Positions 45,426 to 55,684 of a DNA stretch of 64,000 bases are shown here, piece by piece. Numbering within the stretch: the first letter of the stretch is position 1; each line of letters starts with the position of its first letter. The DNA comes from Crotalaria pallida. Its lineage: Eukaryota; Streptophyta; Magnoliopsida; Fabales; Fabaceae. The stretch spans positions 109,431,001 through 109,495,000 of the forward strand of contig CM075651.1 of NCBI GenBank assembly GCA_037953625.1. The letters run 5' to 3'. Below the pieces are notes generated by a model. It did no database searches, was not told the DNA's origin, and worked only from the letters and a program-made list of their open reading frames with translations. The position numbers were made by a program, and so were the translations under genes.

Positions 45426-46547
45426 TGATGAGCATTTTATTTCCCATTTTTCCTTGCATTATTTTACTCCTATTATTGATACTTGTTGCCTATTTGACAT
45501 TGTTTAGCTTGATTTAGTGATTTAGAGTTTATTGGACTAATATTCTGAATATTGTTTAATTTGGGATTATTTAGCCTAATTAATTCTATTTCTATTTTCA
45601 GGTCATATTTGGCACAAGGGTTTTTTGGACATTTTGGGAGTGAAGATTTAATTTTGGAAGAGAAGATATATGATGAAGTGAAGATTGTAATCTATCTTTA
45701 GGATTAGTTGAGATTTAGCTATATCTTTTAAGATTTAGATTTTATCTATAGGATATTTTTTAGATTTAATTTAGAGATAAGCTTTCCTTAGGATTTGGGC
45801 CCATGATTTAGGCCCGTTTTGTGATTTAAAAAGCCAAATTCGTGTAAACCCTTGAGAGACCTTCCATTCACGTTTTTTACATTCTCTCTCATAGAGAAGG
45901 CTTAGTTTTGCTCTCCAAGCTTGTGGAGGCTGCTAGGGTTTCTCTCTCTTCCCTTTCCTACACGTTTTTGGTATTTTTCTTCATGGAAGGCTAAACTCTT
46001 AGGTTAAATCCCTTTGGTAATGTATCACATACTCTTGAGGTTTTGTTCTTAATGCTATTTCGTTTTTATTCACTGTTTTCATGCTTATTGATATGTTATG
46101 GTTCGCTTAGTTCCATTATATAGAGATAATCCATGTGTATGAATGCTTAATTTATGCAAACTCGTAAAAACTCCATGCTTTGGCTTTTAATGCTTAATTA
46201 GAGGTTTGGGTTTTGGGGTGAGAATTGAATTTTCGCTTAGTATTTAGTTCTCACGAGTTGGACAGTGAAGAGGAAAGAAATTGATCTTTTGTGACCGATG
46301 ATAGAGTTGTGAACGCGAGCCAAAGGGGTTTATCCGCTTTTCCTTATCTGTTTCTTCGTTTTGATTTAATTCTGTTTTGATTTCAATTATTCAATATTCA
46401 ATACAAAAAAAAAACCCCCCTGTTTTCTATGCATACTATGTGTTCGACCTTTTGCTTGATAAGATATTCCTTGGGAGACAACCTAGGAGTCACTTCCTAG
46501 TACTATATTTAAACTATTTTTATTTGTATCGGGTACGGCCTCGATCA
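45426..46547 (+). mobile_element. Athila-type left LTR (1,122 bp)
   Basis: TGATGAGCATTTTATTTCCC to CCTCGATCA; includes a CTCTCTCATAGAG leader-like region. No gene. Confidence 0.95.
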
Positions 46548-46551
46548 AATT

Positions 46552-46569
46552 TGGCGCCGTTGCCGGGGA
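46552..46569 (+). other. Primer binding site, tRNA-Asp (Athila-type)
   Basis: TGGCGCCGTTGCCGGGGA begins 4 bases after the LTR. It is the same primer site as in the tandem element. Confidence 0.9.
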
Positions 46570-47270
46570 ATATCGGTTCTTGCCAAAGGTCATTAGTAGT
46601 TAGTTAGTGTCGTAGTTAGTATAGTTATTATAGTGTGTCGTGTCTGATTTAGGGTCTAGTAGTCAATTCTGATAACCAGTTGAAGTTGCACTGTTTGCTG
46701 TTTTGCTATTTTGTTGCAATTAGTGTATTTGATTGATTCTGTGGTTGCTAGTTCACATAGTTGTGGGTGGAATTTTTGCACGAAAATTTATATCCACACT
46801 ACTTTTATCATATAAAAAGGTTTCGAGGCACCACGATCACTCAGATCACCACTGGTTGTGAGTTCCAGAAAAATTTTCCAAGTTTTAGCAACACTTTCTT
46901 CAAATCGTCGCAACTTTTGACCCGTAACTCGGAATTTGACGAATTTTATATCAAATCGAAGGGAATTTTCTGAATAATCTGATTTTCTCACTTCGTCAGA
47001 AAACTCCTTCGTCTGGATCCTGAAAAAGCCGTTTTACTATTTCTTTTTTATTTTACAAGTTTTATTTTCTTAGTTTTTGGTCTCTGATTTAATTGTTTGA
47101 CTTGGTTCCCTTTTGAATTTTGTCCTCAAACTTTTTGTGGTATGTTTTCATGATTTTAGGGTGCTGAAAAAAATAAAGAAAAAATTTTAAAAAATAAAAA
47201 ATTTTGTTGCCTATTTTGGTCATGTATATTAGTGACAGTTTGCTATGCTTAATGGTGTTCTGTTCAGTAC
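46570..47270 (+). other. Untranslated leader of Athila-type element
   Basis: About 700 bp, AT-rich, with an A/T-only stretch near 47165-47210. No supported gene. Packaging and dimerisation signals would be expected here but cannot be recognised by eye. Confidence 0.7.
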
Positions 47271-50042
47271 ATGACTAGGGGCAACCCAAGCTACTTTCAT
47301 CCATATAACCCTGAAATTGATAGAACTTATCACAGACTAGTTAGACAAAATAGGAACCAGTCCATAGGTAGTGAGTCTATTGAGTCTTTACATAGTGAGT
47401 CTGCTTCTTTTTCTTCTATTCCTATAAATTCTGATTCTTATTCTGATTATTCTGAAAATATGGCTCAACCTCCACCACGTGAGAGGACATTGAGGGAGCT
47501 GGCTGCACCTGTTTTCACTATTGAAGATTTGTGCATCCAGTATCCCGATGACCCGTATGAGCTAAGGTCTGGACTAATTCATTTGTTGCCCAAGTTTAAT
47601 GGTCTTGCAGGTGAGGATCCTCATAAACATCTCAAGCAGTTCCATATTGTCTGTGCTACTATGAAACCACATGATGTGCAAGAGGATCATGTTTGTCTTA
47701 AGGCATTCCCACACTCCCTAGAGGGGCTAGCCAAGGATTGGTTGTACGATCTGGCCCCTGGTTCTATCACAGTCTGGGATGACCTGAAGATGGCATTTTT
47801 GGAGAAATTCTTCCCTGCATGCAGAACAACAGCAATCCGAAAGGATATATCAGGCATCAGGCAACAAAGTGGAGAAAGTCTCTATGAGTATTGGGAGAGA
47901 TTCAAGAGACTGTGTGCGAGCTGCCCCCACCATCAGATCTCAGAGCAGCTGCTTATTCAATATTTCTATGAAGGTCTCAACCTCATGGAGAGAAACATGC
48001 TTGATGCTGCCAGTGGTGGTGCCCTAGGAGACATGACACCTTTAGAAGCCAGAGTCAAGATTGAGAAGATGGCTTCCAATTGTCAACAATTCCATGCAAG
48101 GGGCAACAGCGATGCAATCATAGTGAGAGGAGTGAATGATGTTGGCACAAGTTCTGGTAAGGTTGAGAAGCTTGAACAGAAGATAGATTCACTTACAACT
48201 TTGGTCACTCAATTGGCCATCAACCAGAAGAAGTTGTCTCTGCCTGCTAGATTATGTGGCATATGCACATCCGCTGAGCACCCCACAGATGCATGCCCTT
48301 CTGTGCAGCAGCAACCAACGACTGGTGCTGACCAACCTGAGGCATATGCCGCCAACATCTTCAACAGTAGAAACCAGCAGCCACAGAACTTTGATCTCTC
48401 TACCAATAGATACAACCCTGGTTGGAGGAACCATCCCAACCTGAGATGGTCTGATCAGCAGCAACCTTCACAGGTTCAATTTCAGAACAATTCTAGACCA
48501 CCATATGTACCTCCTCCAGTCCAGCAACAGAGACAACAACAGGCTAATTCTGCACCACCAGCTCCTAGTACTGAGCAGCAGCCTTCATTGGAAGAGCTGA
48601 TGAAACAGATGACCATGCAAAATCTCCAATTCCAACAGGAAACTAGAGCATCCATTCAAAGACAAGAGGCCTCCATTCAATCTTTGACCAATCAGATGGG
48701 ACAGATGGCAACAGCAATCAACACTATGCAATCTCAGAATTCTAACAAGTTGCCATCCCAAACAGTGATCAATCCAAACCAGAATGTGAATGCCATTAGT
48801 CTAAGGTCAGGGAAGCAGATTGTCACACCCACACCAGAATCTGACCTCAACAAAGATGATCTAGTTTCAACCAACAAGAAGAGCCAAATGGTCGAGGAGA
48901 GTGAGCACACAAGTACCAGAAAATCCCATCCAGCTCAGCCTTCCACAAGCACAACACCTGCTGCTGCCCAACAACCACCCCCCATTCCTCTTCCTTTCCC
49001 ACCAAGGGGGGTGACTCAAAGCAAGAAAATGGAAGAGATTGACAAAGAGATACTTGACACATTCAGGAAGGTGGAAGTCAACATACCCCTTCTTGATGCA
49101 ATCAAGCAGATTCCAAGGTATGCAAAGTTCTTGAAGGATCTATGCACACACAAACGGAAGCTCAAGGGCAATGAGAGGATCAGCATGGGAAGAAATGTCT
49201 CTGCTCTTATAGGTAAACCCGTCCCTCATATTCCTGAAAAGTGTAAGGATCCTGGAACTTTCTCTGTGCCTTGTATCATAGGTAATACTAAATTTGAGAA
49301 TGCTTTGCTAGATTTAGGAGCATCTATTAATGTTATGCCTATGTCTGTTTTCAAGTCTCTTTCACTTGGACCCCTTCAACCTACGGGTGTGGTTATTCAC
49401 TTGGCAAATAGATCTACTGCCTACCCCGCAGGTTTGATAGAGGATGTCCTGGTTCGGGTTGAAGAGCTTATCTTTCCTGCTGATTTTTATATTCTTGATA
49501 TGGAAGAGGACACCTCTCGTAGTGCTGTCCCTATCATATTAGGGAGACCATTTTTGAAAACAGCCCGAACCAAGATAGATGTGCATGCAGGTACACTTTC
49601 CATGGAATTTGATGACAGTGTGGTTCGATTCAATATTTTTGATGCTATGAAACATTTTTCTGATGACCACTCTGTCTTTCATGTTGACTTGATTGATGAT
49701 CTGATTGATGAGCATGTTCTAGACTTTTTGCATGATTATGATTTGCCATCTTTCACTAGCTCATTTACTTATTCTGCATGTTCTGATTCCGAAATGTGCA
49801 CTGCATGCATTGAAATTGACCAGTTTTTAAATTCTGCTACTGCATCTGTTGATTCATATGATATAGATTCAGATCATGCTAACCCCATTTCTGTTTTGCA
49901 TGAGTCTAATTCACTTGTTCAGGTGCAGGCGGCAGAATCCAATTCTGCTGCTCCTTTAGTTCCATCTGTGATGCAGGCACCTTTATTGGACCTGAAGCCC
50001 CTTCCTCCTCATCTCAAATATGCTTACTTGGAGGCTGAGTAG
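47271..50042 (+). CDS. gag-pro: Gag-protease polyprotein, Athila type (923 residues)
   Basis: Encodes the structural Gag and aspartic protease of the retrotransposon. Residues about 110-240 match the plant retrotransposon gag domain (HLKQFHIVC, WLYDLAPGSI, FLEKFFPACR, YEYWERFKRLC). A zinc knuckle CX2CX4HX4C lies at Cys329-Cys342. A long Gln/Pro-rich linker follows (about 345-500). The retropepsin site is LLDLGAS with the Asp near residue 681, using the Athila-style DLG rather than DTG, and ILGRPFL follows about 75 residues later. It starts at the first ATG of the frame and ends at TAG (50040-50042), but the same frame continues straight into RT. The length is normal for Athila Gag-Pro. It would assemble cytoplasmic virus-like particles. 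The Gag-Pro part appears intact. Confidence 0.93.
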   Translation: MTRGNPSYFHPYNPEIDRTYHRLVRQNRNQSIGSESIESLHSESASFSSIPINSDSYSDYSENMAQPPPRERTLRELAAPVFTIEDLCIQYPDDPYELRSGLIHLLPKFNGLAGEDPHKHLKQFHIVCATMKPHDVQEDHVCLKAFPHSLEGLAKDWLYDLAPGSITVWDDLKMAFLEKFFPACRTTAIRKDISGIRQQSGESLYEYWERFKRLCASCPHHQISEQLLIQYFYEGLNLMERNMLDAASGGALGDMTPLEARVKIEKMASNCQQFHARGNSDAIIVRGVNDVGTSSGKVEKLEQKIDSLTTLVTQLAINQKKLSLPARLCGICTSAEHPTDACPSVQQQPTTGADQPEAYAANIFNSRNQQPQNFDLSTNRYNPGWRNHPNLRWSDQQQPSQVQFQNNSRPPYVPPPVQQQRQQQANSAPPAPSTEQQPSLEELMKQMTMQNLQFQQETRASIQRQEASIQSLTNQMGQMATAINTMQSQNSNKLPSQTVINPNQNVNAISLRSGKQIVTPTPESDLNKDDLVSTNKKSQMVEESEHTSTRKSHPAQPSTSTTPAAAQQPPPIPLPFPPRGVTQSKKMEEIDKEILDTFRKVEVNIPLLDAIKQIPRYAKFLKDLCTHKRKLKGNERISMGRNVSALIGKPVPHIPEKCKDPGTFSVPCIIGNTKFENALLDLGASINVMPMSVFKSLSLGPLQPTGVVIHLANRSTAYPAGLIEDVLVRVEELIFPADFYILDMEEDTSRSAVPIILGRPFLKTARTKIDVHAGTLSMEFDDSVVRFNIFDAMKHFSDDHSVFHVDLIDDLIDEHVLDFLHDYDLPSFTSSFTYSACSDSEMCTACIEIDQFLNSATASVDSYDIDSDHANPISVLHESNSLVQVQAAESNSAAPLVPSVMQAPLLDLKPLPPHLKYAYLEAE

Positions 50043-51788
50043 AAACTTCCAGTGATCATCTCTACCTCCCTTTCTGTTGATCAAGAGAAGAAGCTGCTGG
50101 ATGTGATTAGAGCAAACAAAAGGGCAATAGGATGGACTTTGGCAGACATACCTGGTATTAGCCCCTCCATGTGCATGCATCGGATTTTATTGGAGGATGG
50201 GGCTAAACCAGTGAGACAACCCCAGAGACGGTTGAACCCCCAGATTCTTGATGTGGTAAAGAAAGAGGTCACTAAGCTGCTGCAAGCTGGTATTATCTAC
50301 CCCATTTCAGACAGCACTTGGGTAAGCCCAGTTCAAGTAGTTCCCAAGAAGTCTGGGGTGACAGTTGTCCAAAATGAGAAGGATGAGCTGATTCCCACTA
50401 GAGTGCAGAACAGTTGGAGAGTCTGCATTGATTATAGGAAGCTCAACCAGGCGACCCGCAAGGATCACTTTCCTCTTCCCTTCATTGATCAGATGTTGGA
50501 GCGCCTGGCAGGTAAATCTCACTATTGCTTCTTAGATGGTTTCTCTGGTTATTTCCAAATCTGTATTGCACCAGAGGACCAACATAAGACCACATTTACC
50601 TGTCCTTTTGGTACATTTGCTTATAGGAAGATGCCTTTTGGCCTATGCAATGCTCCTGGCACTTTCCAAAGATGTATGATGAGTATTTTTAATGACTTAC
50701 TTGAGCATTGCATAGAGGTCTTCATGGATGATTTTAGTGTATATGGTTCCTCTTTTGATGCATGTCTTGATAGTTTGTCTAAGGTGCTTAATAGGTGCAT
50801 TGAGACTAACCTTGTCTTGAATTTTGAAAAATGTCATTTTATGGTAGAACAAGGCATAGTCTTAGGGCACATTATTTCGCATAAGGGCATAGAGGTTGAC
50901 CCTGCTAAGCTGCATGTAATATCACATTTGCCTTACCCCTCTTGCGTGCGAGAGGTGCGTTCTTTTCTTGGCCATGCAGGTTTCTATCGCAGGTTTATTC
51001 AGAACTTTAGCAAGATAGCCCTTCCACTATCCAACTTGCTTCAAAAGGATACCGCATTTGAGTTTGGAGACCAATGCAAGAAAGCATTTGATGAGTTAAA
51101 GAGAGCACTCACCACCACTCCCATCATCCAACCACCTGACTGGACTCTCCCATTTGAGCTCATGACCGATGCCTCGAATTATGCTTTGGGAGCAGTTCTC
51201 TCCCAAAGGGTTGGTAATATGCCTAATAGAAAGGATTGGAGCACACGATTGGAGGATGCTCTATGGGCCCATCGGACTGCTTACAAGGCACCCATAGGGA
51301 TGTCACCCTATCGGGTTGTTTTTGGTAAGGCATGCCACCTGCCTGTGGAGATAGAGCACCGTGCATATTGGGTTGTGAAGCAATGTAACTTAGCTCTTGA
51401 TCAAGCGGGTGAGTAGAGGAAGCTGCAGTTGAGTGAGCTACATGAGATCCGTTTGGAGGCCTATGAGAATTCCAAGTTCTACAAAGAGAAGACCAAGAAG
51501 CTCCATGATAGCTCAATTTGCATAAAGGAGTTCTTGGTTGGTCAAAAAGTGTTGCTCTACAACTCTAGGCTTGGACTCATGAGTGGAAAGATCAGCTCTA
51601 AATGGATTGGACCGTTTGTAGTCACCCAGGTGTTTCCTTATGGCACTGTGGAGATCAAGAGTGAGTCCACAGACAAGAGCTTCAAAGTCAATGGCCACCG
51701 ACTCAAGCCTTTCCTCACTACCCCTTCTTTGGGTGATGCACCTGTGGAGGAAGCCTCATTGGTCGACCCCATTTTTGACCCACCATGA
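50043..51788 (+). pseudogene. pol: Pol remnant: RT, start of RNase H, end of integrase
   Basis: This is in the same frame as gag-pro, separated by one TAG (50040-50042). RT motifs are visible: DYRKLNQ, LDGFSGY (catalytic Asp codon at 50535) and FMDD (50721-50732). After TDASNYALGAVLSQR, the first RNase H strand, the sequence jumps near 51205-51225 to the late integrase core (NRKDW, DALWAHRTAYK, GMSPYR). This removes the remaining RNase H acidic residues, the integrase HHCC zinc site and the first Asp residues of the DDE triad. The jump keeps the frame. A second TAG lies at 51414-51416, then the integrase C-terminal region (GQKVLLYNSRL, WIGPF) continues in frame to TGA. It cannot make a complete replication or integration machinery. 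Confidence 0.93.
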
Positions 51789-51882
51789 TTTAGGGAGTCT
51801 TCTTTTCTCCTTCTTTACTACTTTTATTCCACTTGTCTATATCTGTCTGATTCTGCTATTTGTTTTACATTGAGGACAATGT

Positions 51883-51905
51883 GTGATTTAAGTGTGGGGG
51901 GAGAG
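51883..51905 (+). other. Internal polypurine-like motif
   Basis: TTTAAGTGTGGGGGGAGAG sits shortly after the pol stop, preceded by TTGAGGACAATG. It resembles the terminal tract 1.36 kb downstream and the internal tract in the tandem element (near 17170). It may be a second plus-strand primer or a relic of an older LTR junction. Confidence 0.55.
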
Positions 51906-53252
51906 TAGTTTAGGTTGCATATTTTTGCTTTGATTTTTTAGGTTTTGCTAAGTTTTGGGCATTTTCTTGCATGTTTTTGCTTCATTTTAGTAGAGTCTTG
52001 GTATCTTGTGTCTGAATTCATGCATTTCTGTGTGTAAAGTTGCTTTTGATAATTAAGAGGTGGTAACACTGTGATAGAATTGTCCCTTTTGTGAGGATTT
52101 GAGCCTTAATTGTGGGTGGATTGCTATATATGCCACCTAATTTTTCTTTCATGTGTGATTGCACTCTGGATTACTTGCACTCTAGAACTTGACTTGACTC
52201 TTGTTGATACTTGATATTCCCATGCACATTTTGAAATGATTTAGGCATTGTTTTTTTTTCTTGAATAAGCCACTAGCCTTATGAGCCTACCTTGAATGAA
52301 TTTATCCTTTGATAGCCCCTTTGAGCCTTTATATCCCTTTTCTTTGTTCTTTAGCTCATTACAAGCCTATGACTGAAAAACCATGATTGTCCTAACCTTA
52401 GGGAATGTTGGAGCTTTGGAATTGTTTTGGGAATGGGTATTAAGTAAGCGAGGGTGCTTTGTTCTTCATCTCTTGTGAGTTCTGGGTTTTGCCTCTATGG
52501 TCGGTGATGTAATTATGGCTTTATCTCATTATGCCATTTTTATTGTTTCTTCTTTTCTTTCGTTCATGAAGTTCTGCAATGTAATGCAATTAAAAAAAAG
52601 AAAGAAAAAAAAAGAAGAAGAAAAAGAAAAAAAAATGGAATAAAAGGTTGATTGAGGCATGGAGGATTGGAATTAGAGGTTGTTGTTATGTTTACTATTT
52701 CATTCTGGGGTGGATTGTGCTTATTTTTTTACTTGTTCCCCATTGCTCCTCTATTCCCTGGGTTTTACCTACATTTCCCATATTTTTATCCTACCTTGTC
52801 CTTGGCCCCATTACAACCCTGAAAAGACCTTTTGATCTTAATGTGCATGTGTATTGATTGTTGATGTTAGAGGCTTGTCAAGCTTATGGTTGTGTTTGTT
52901 TTTCATGATGTGCCTTGAGTGTAAACACTGATTAACCTTAAACACTTGAGTGTAAACACTATTGAGTGATCCTTGTGAGTTTCTATCATCTTTGTGACTA
53001 CCCTCTTGATGTCATTGGTTTTCTTTGCATATTTGAAATAATTGGATGATGTTCATGGATGCTTTGATTCTTTGGTCCTTATTTTCTTCATGTGCTCGAT
53101 TTTGCCCATTTCTTTGCATTTCCTAGAATTCATTGTGAAGTATGTAATCTCTTAGGTTTGCATTCATTAGTTTTAGTAATCTTGTTACATGATTCACTTT
53201 GGTGCATATTGATTTTCTTAGTCCTAATTCTTAGTTTTGCCCAGGAGTGCAA

Positions 53253-53273
53253 AAGGATAAGTGTGGGGGTATT
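53253..53273 (+). other. Terminal polypurine tract (Athila-type)
   Basis: AAGGATAAGTGTGGGGG followed by TATT, directly before the TGATGAGC start of the right LTR. Confidence 0.85.
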
Positions 53274-54395
53274 TGATGAGCATTTTATTTCCCATTTTTC
53301 CTTGCATTATTTTACTCCTATTATTGATACTTGTTGCCTATTTGACATTGTTTAGCTTGATTTAGTGATTTAGAGTTTATTGGACTAATATTCTGAATAT
53401 TGTTTAATTTGGGATTATTTAGCCTAATTAATTCTATTTCTATTTTCAGGTCATATTTGGCATAAGGGTTTTTTGGACATTTTGGGAGTGAAGATTTAAT
53501 TTTGGAAGAGAAGATATATGATGAAGTGAAGATTGTAATCTATCTTTAGGATTAGTTGAGATTTAGCTATATCTTTTAAGATTTAGATTTTATCTATAGG
53601 ATATTTTTTAGATTTAATTTAGAGATAAGCTTTCCTTAGGATTTGGGCCCATGATTTAGGCCCGTTTTGTGATTTAAAAAGCCAAATTCGTGTAAACCCT
53701 TGAGAGACCTTCCATTCACGTTTTTTACATTCTCTCTCATAGAGAAGGCTTAGTTTTGCTCTCCAAGCTTGTGGAGGCTGCTAGGGTTTCTCTCTCTTCC
53801 CTTTCCTACACGTTTTTGGTATTTTTCTTCATGGAAGGCTAAACTCTTAGGTTAAATCCCTTTGGTAATGTATCACATACTCTTGAGGTTTTGTTCTTAA
53901 TGCTATTTCGTTTTTATTCACTGTTTTCATGCTTATTGATATGTTATGGTTCGCTTAGTTCCATTATATAGAGATAATCCATGTGTATGAATGCTTAATT
54001 TATGCAAACTCGTAAAAACTCCATGCTTTGGCTTTTAATGCTTAATTAGAGGTTTGGGTTTTGGGGTGAGAATTGAATTTTCGCTTAGTATTTAGTTCTC
54101 ACGAGTTGGACAGTGAAGAGGAAAGAAATTGATCTTTTGTGACCGATGATAGAGTTGTGAACGCGAGCCAAAGGGGTTTATCCGCTTTTCCTTATCTGTT
54201 TCTTCGTTTTGATTTAATTCTGTTTTGATTTCAATTATTCAATATTCAATACAAAAAAAAACCCCCCATGTTTTCTATGCATACTATGTGTTCGACCTTT
54301 TGCTTGATAAGATATTCCTTGGGAGACGACCTAGGAGTCACTTCCTAGTACTATATTTAAACTATTTTTATTTGTATCGGGTACGGCCTCGATCA
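53274..54395 (+). mobile_element. Athila-type right LTR (1,122 bp)
   Basis: Nearly identical to 45426-46547: C/T at the GGCACAAGGG/GGCATAAGGG site, A/G at GACAACC/GACGACC, and a shifted A-run beside C6. Confidence 0.95.
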
Positions 54396-55684
54396 GCGGG
54401 CCCACTAGAAACTACTGTCGCCCCCTAGATTTCAAATCGAGAATAGTGAGAGGGACTGGAGTGGGGCATCTTGTTTGCCACTATTGAGGCTGAGCCTCCT
54501 GGTCTGGGACCATTTGTGTTGAGACAACTGTCGAGCCCGCACGGTAAAAGTCCTGTACTCCTGTTTGCTTCCGTCTAGGTTGGTTGGATGACCGAGGAGA
54601 TGTAGACGTGTGAGATGACGATAACAAAAGGGGTACCTCGATGATATTGTAATCCCCCCAATCATTGAAGGTTATGAAATGATAAAACATAGAAATAAAG
54701 ATTGGAAAGAGATTGAGAATGTAGTTGAGAAGGAAGGAATGGGTATAGGTTTGGTAAAACAAGAAAAAATAATGAAAGTAACAATGAGGATAATAGTGAT
54801 ATGTTTGATTATTGTGTTGTATGTATATTGTGTGCTGTATGTTTGTATGGTCCTACTATTTCGCCTATCGTAATCCCACCCCGTCGACGATTCGTCGTTA
54901 GGATCGCTTACTCTCTCCTGTTCGTTGTTCTATCGGTGCTGCTGGTATCGCAACGGGCAGATGGAGTATAGTATGGATGTTACTACGTGGTGCAAGTATG
55001 GAAGAGGATGGAAGCGCACCCCAAGCGGCTGGGTCTAGACCGGCTATACCCAGATCGTGATTCAAGATTCGGAACATCAACTTAGTGTAGCTGACTTGGA
55101 GCCATGCTTGGGGCAAGTCACCGTACGAGGGTACAATAACTATACAGAGAAGTTTCGGTACGAGACACGGAGGAACTCATCCCTTCTCAATGGAGCGGAG
55201 CTGGAATCTACTAGTAAGGATGTGGGAACATCAAGGGAGGCATCGTCTTCGAAAGCGAAGAGAGGACGTAGAAAGAAGAAGGATCTTCATCCGATTGTCT
55301 TTAATCGAGCAGTTTAGGGATAGTGTAGTTGGATAGACTGGAATGGGTATTTTGTGTTAAGGATTACCTACATGCTGAACTAATGATGTAACTAAGCTTC
55401 TTTTGAAGCATGCCCGACTTTGAAAAGAATGTATGAACTCTTCTTATGAAATGGTTTAAGTAGAAATCAAACTGTTTTCCTAATGAAATGTTTTTCAAAA
55501 AGGAGTTGTGAGATCCAAGTAACAACTCGGTTTTCGAAGTAGAAGGTTGAAGGATGTTAATAACTTTTTCAAGAAACATTTTCAAGTCCTTCAACAATGT
55601 CTTTTAAAAAAAAATGGCCTCAATTTTTCCAACATTAATAAATAAAAGTCAGTGGTTTTAGTTCTCGAAAATCGGGCTGTTACA
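54396..55684 (+). mobile_element. Element B right LTR, second part
   Basis: Resumes with GCGGG and continues collinear with 38523-39835 to the terminal GTTACA, then CTAAC. It contains the broken copy of the LTR ORF. Confidence 0.92.
54961..55317 (+). pseudogene. LTR-embedded ORF, right LTR copy, broken by TAG
   Basis: The same 118-codon frame as 39114-39470 with the same ATG and stop, but Trp26 (TGG) is TAG at 55036-55038. Other differences are few. The left copy is intact, so the element could still express the ORF from one LTR. Confidence 0.6.

Larger units (their letters stand above)
51789..53273 (+). other. Non-coding 3' region of Athila-type element
   Basis: About 1.5 kb between pol and the right LTR, where many Athila elements carry an env-like frame. 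I find none, only small AT-rich frames, a purine-only A/G tract (52591-52635) and two PPT-like motifs at the ends. Confidence 0.75.
45426..54395 (+). mobile_element. Athila-type Ty3/gypsy element nested in element B (8,970 bp)
   Basis: LTR pair of 1,122 bp (TGATGAGC...GATCA), target duplication GCGGG (45421-45425 and 54396-54400), tRNA-Asp primer site, gag-protease frame, RT, remnants of RNase H and integrase, and a terminal polypurine tract. LTRs differ by two substitutions plus a 1-bp length shift on each side of a C6 run, so insertion is recent. Assignment to Athila rests on the Asp primer, DLGAS protease motif and overall order. Pol is internally deleted, so it is not autonomous. Confidence 0.95.
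34198..55684 (+). mobile_element. Element B, complete large-LTR element (with nested insertion)
   Basis: Left LTR, 1.26-kb interior and right LTR are flanked by CTAAC (34193-34197 and 55685-55689). The right LTR is interrupted by an Athila-type element. There are no retroviral protein motifs in the B interior, so B is non-autonomous. It is related to A and closely related to C. The two LTRs differ at roughly one percent of sites by eye, plus one indel region (38610-38640 versus 54478). Confidence 0.93.

Noticed and set aside
48209..49062. Antisense frames within gag-pro
   Set aside because: Shadows of a clear Gag-protease coding frame.
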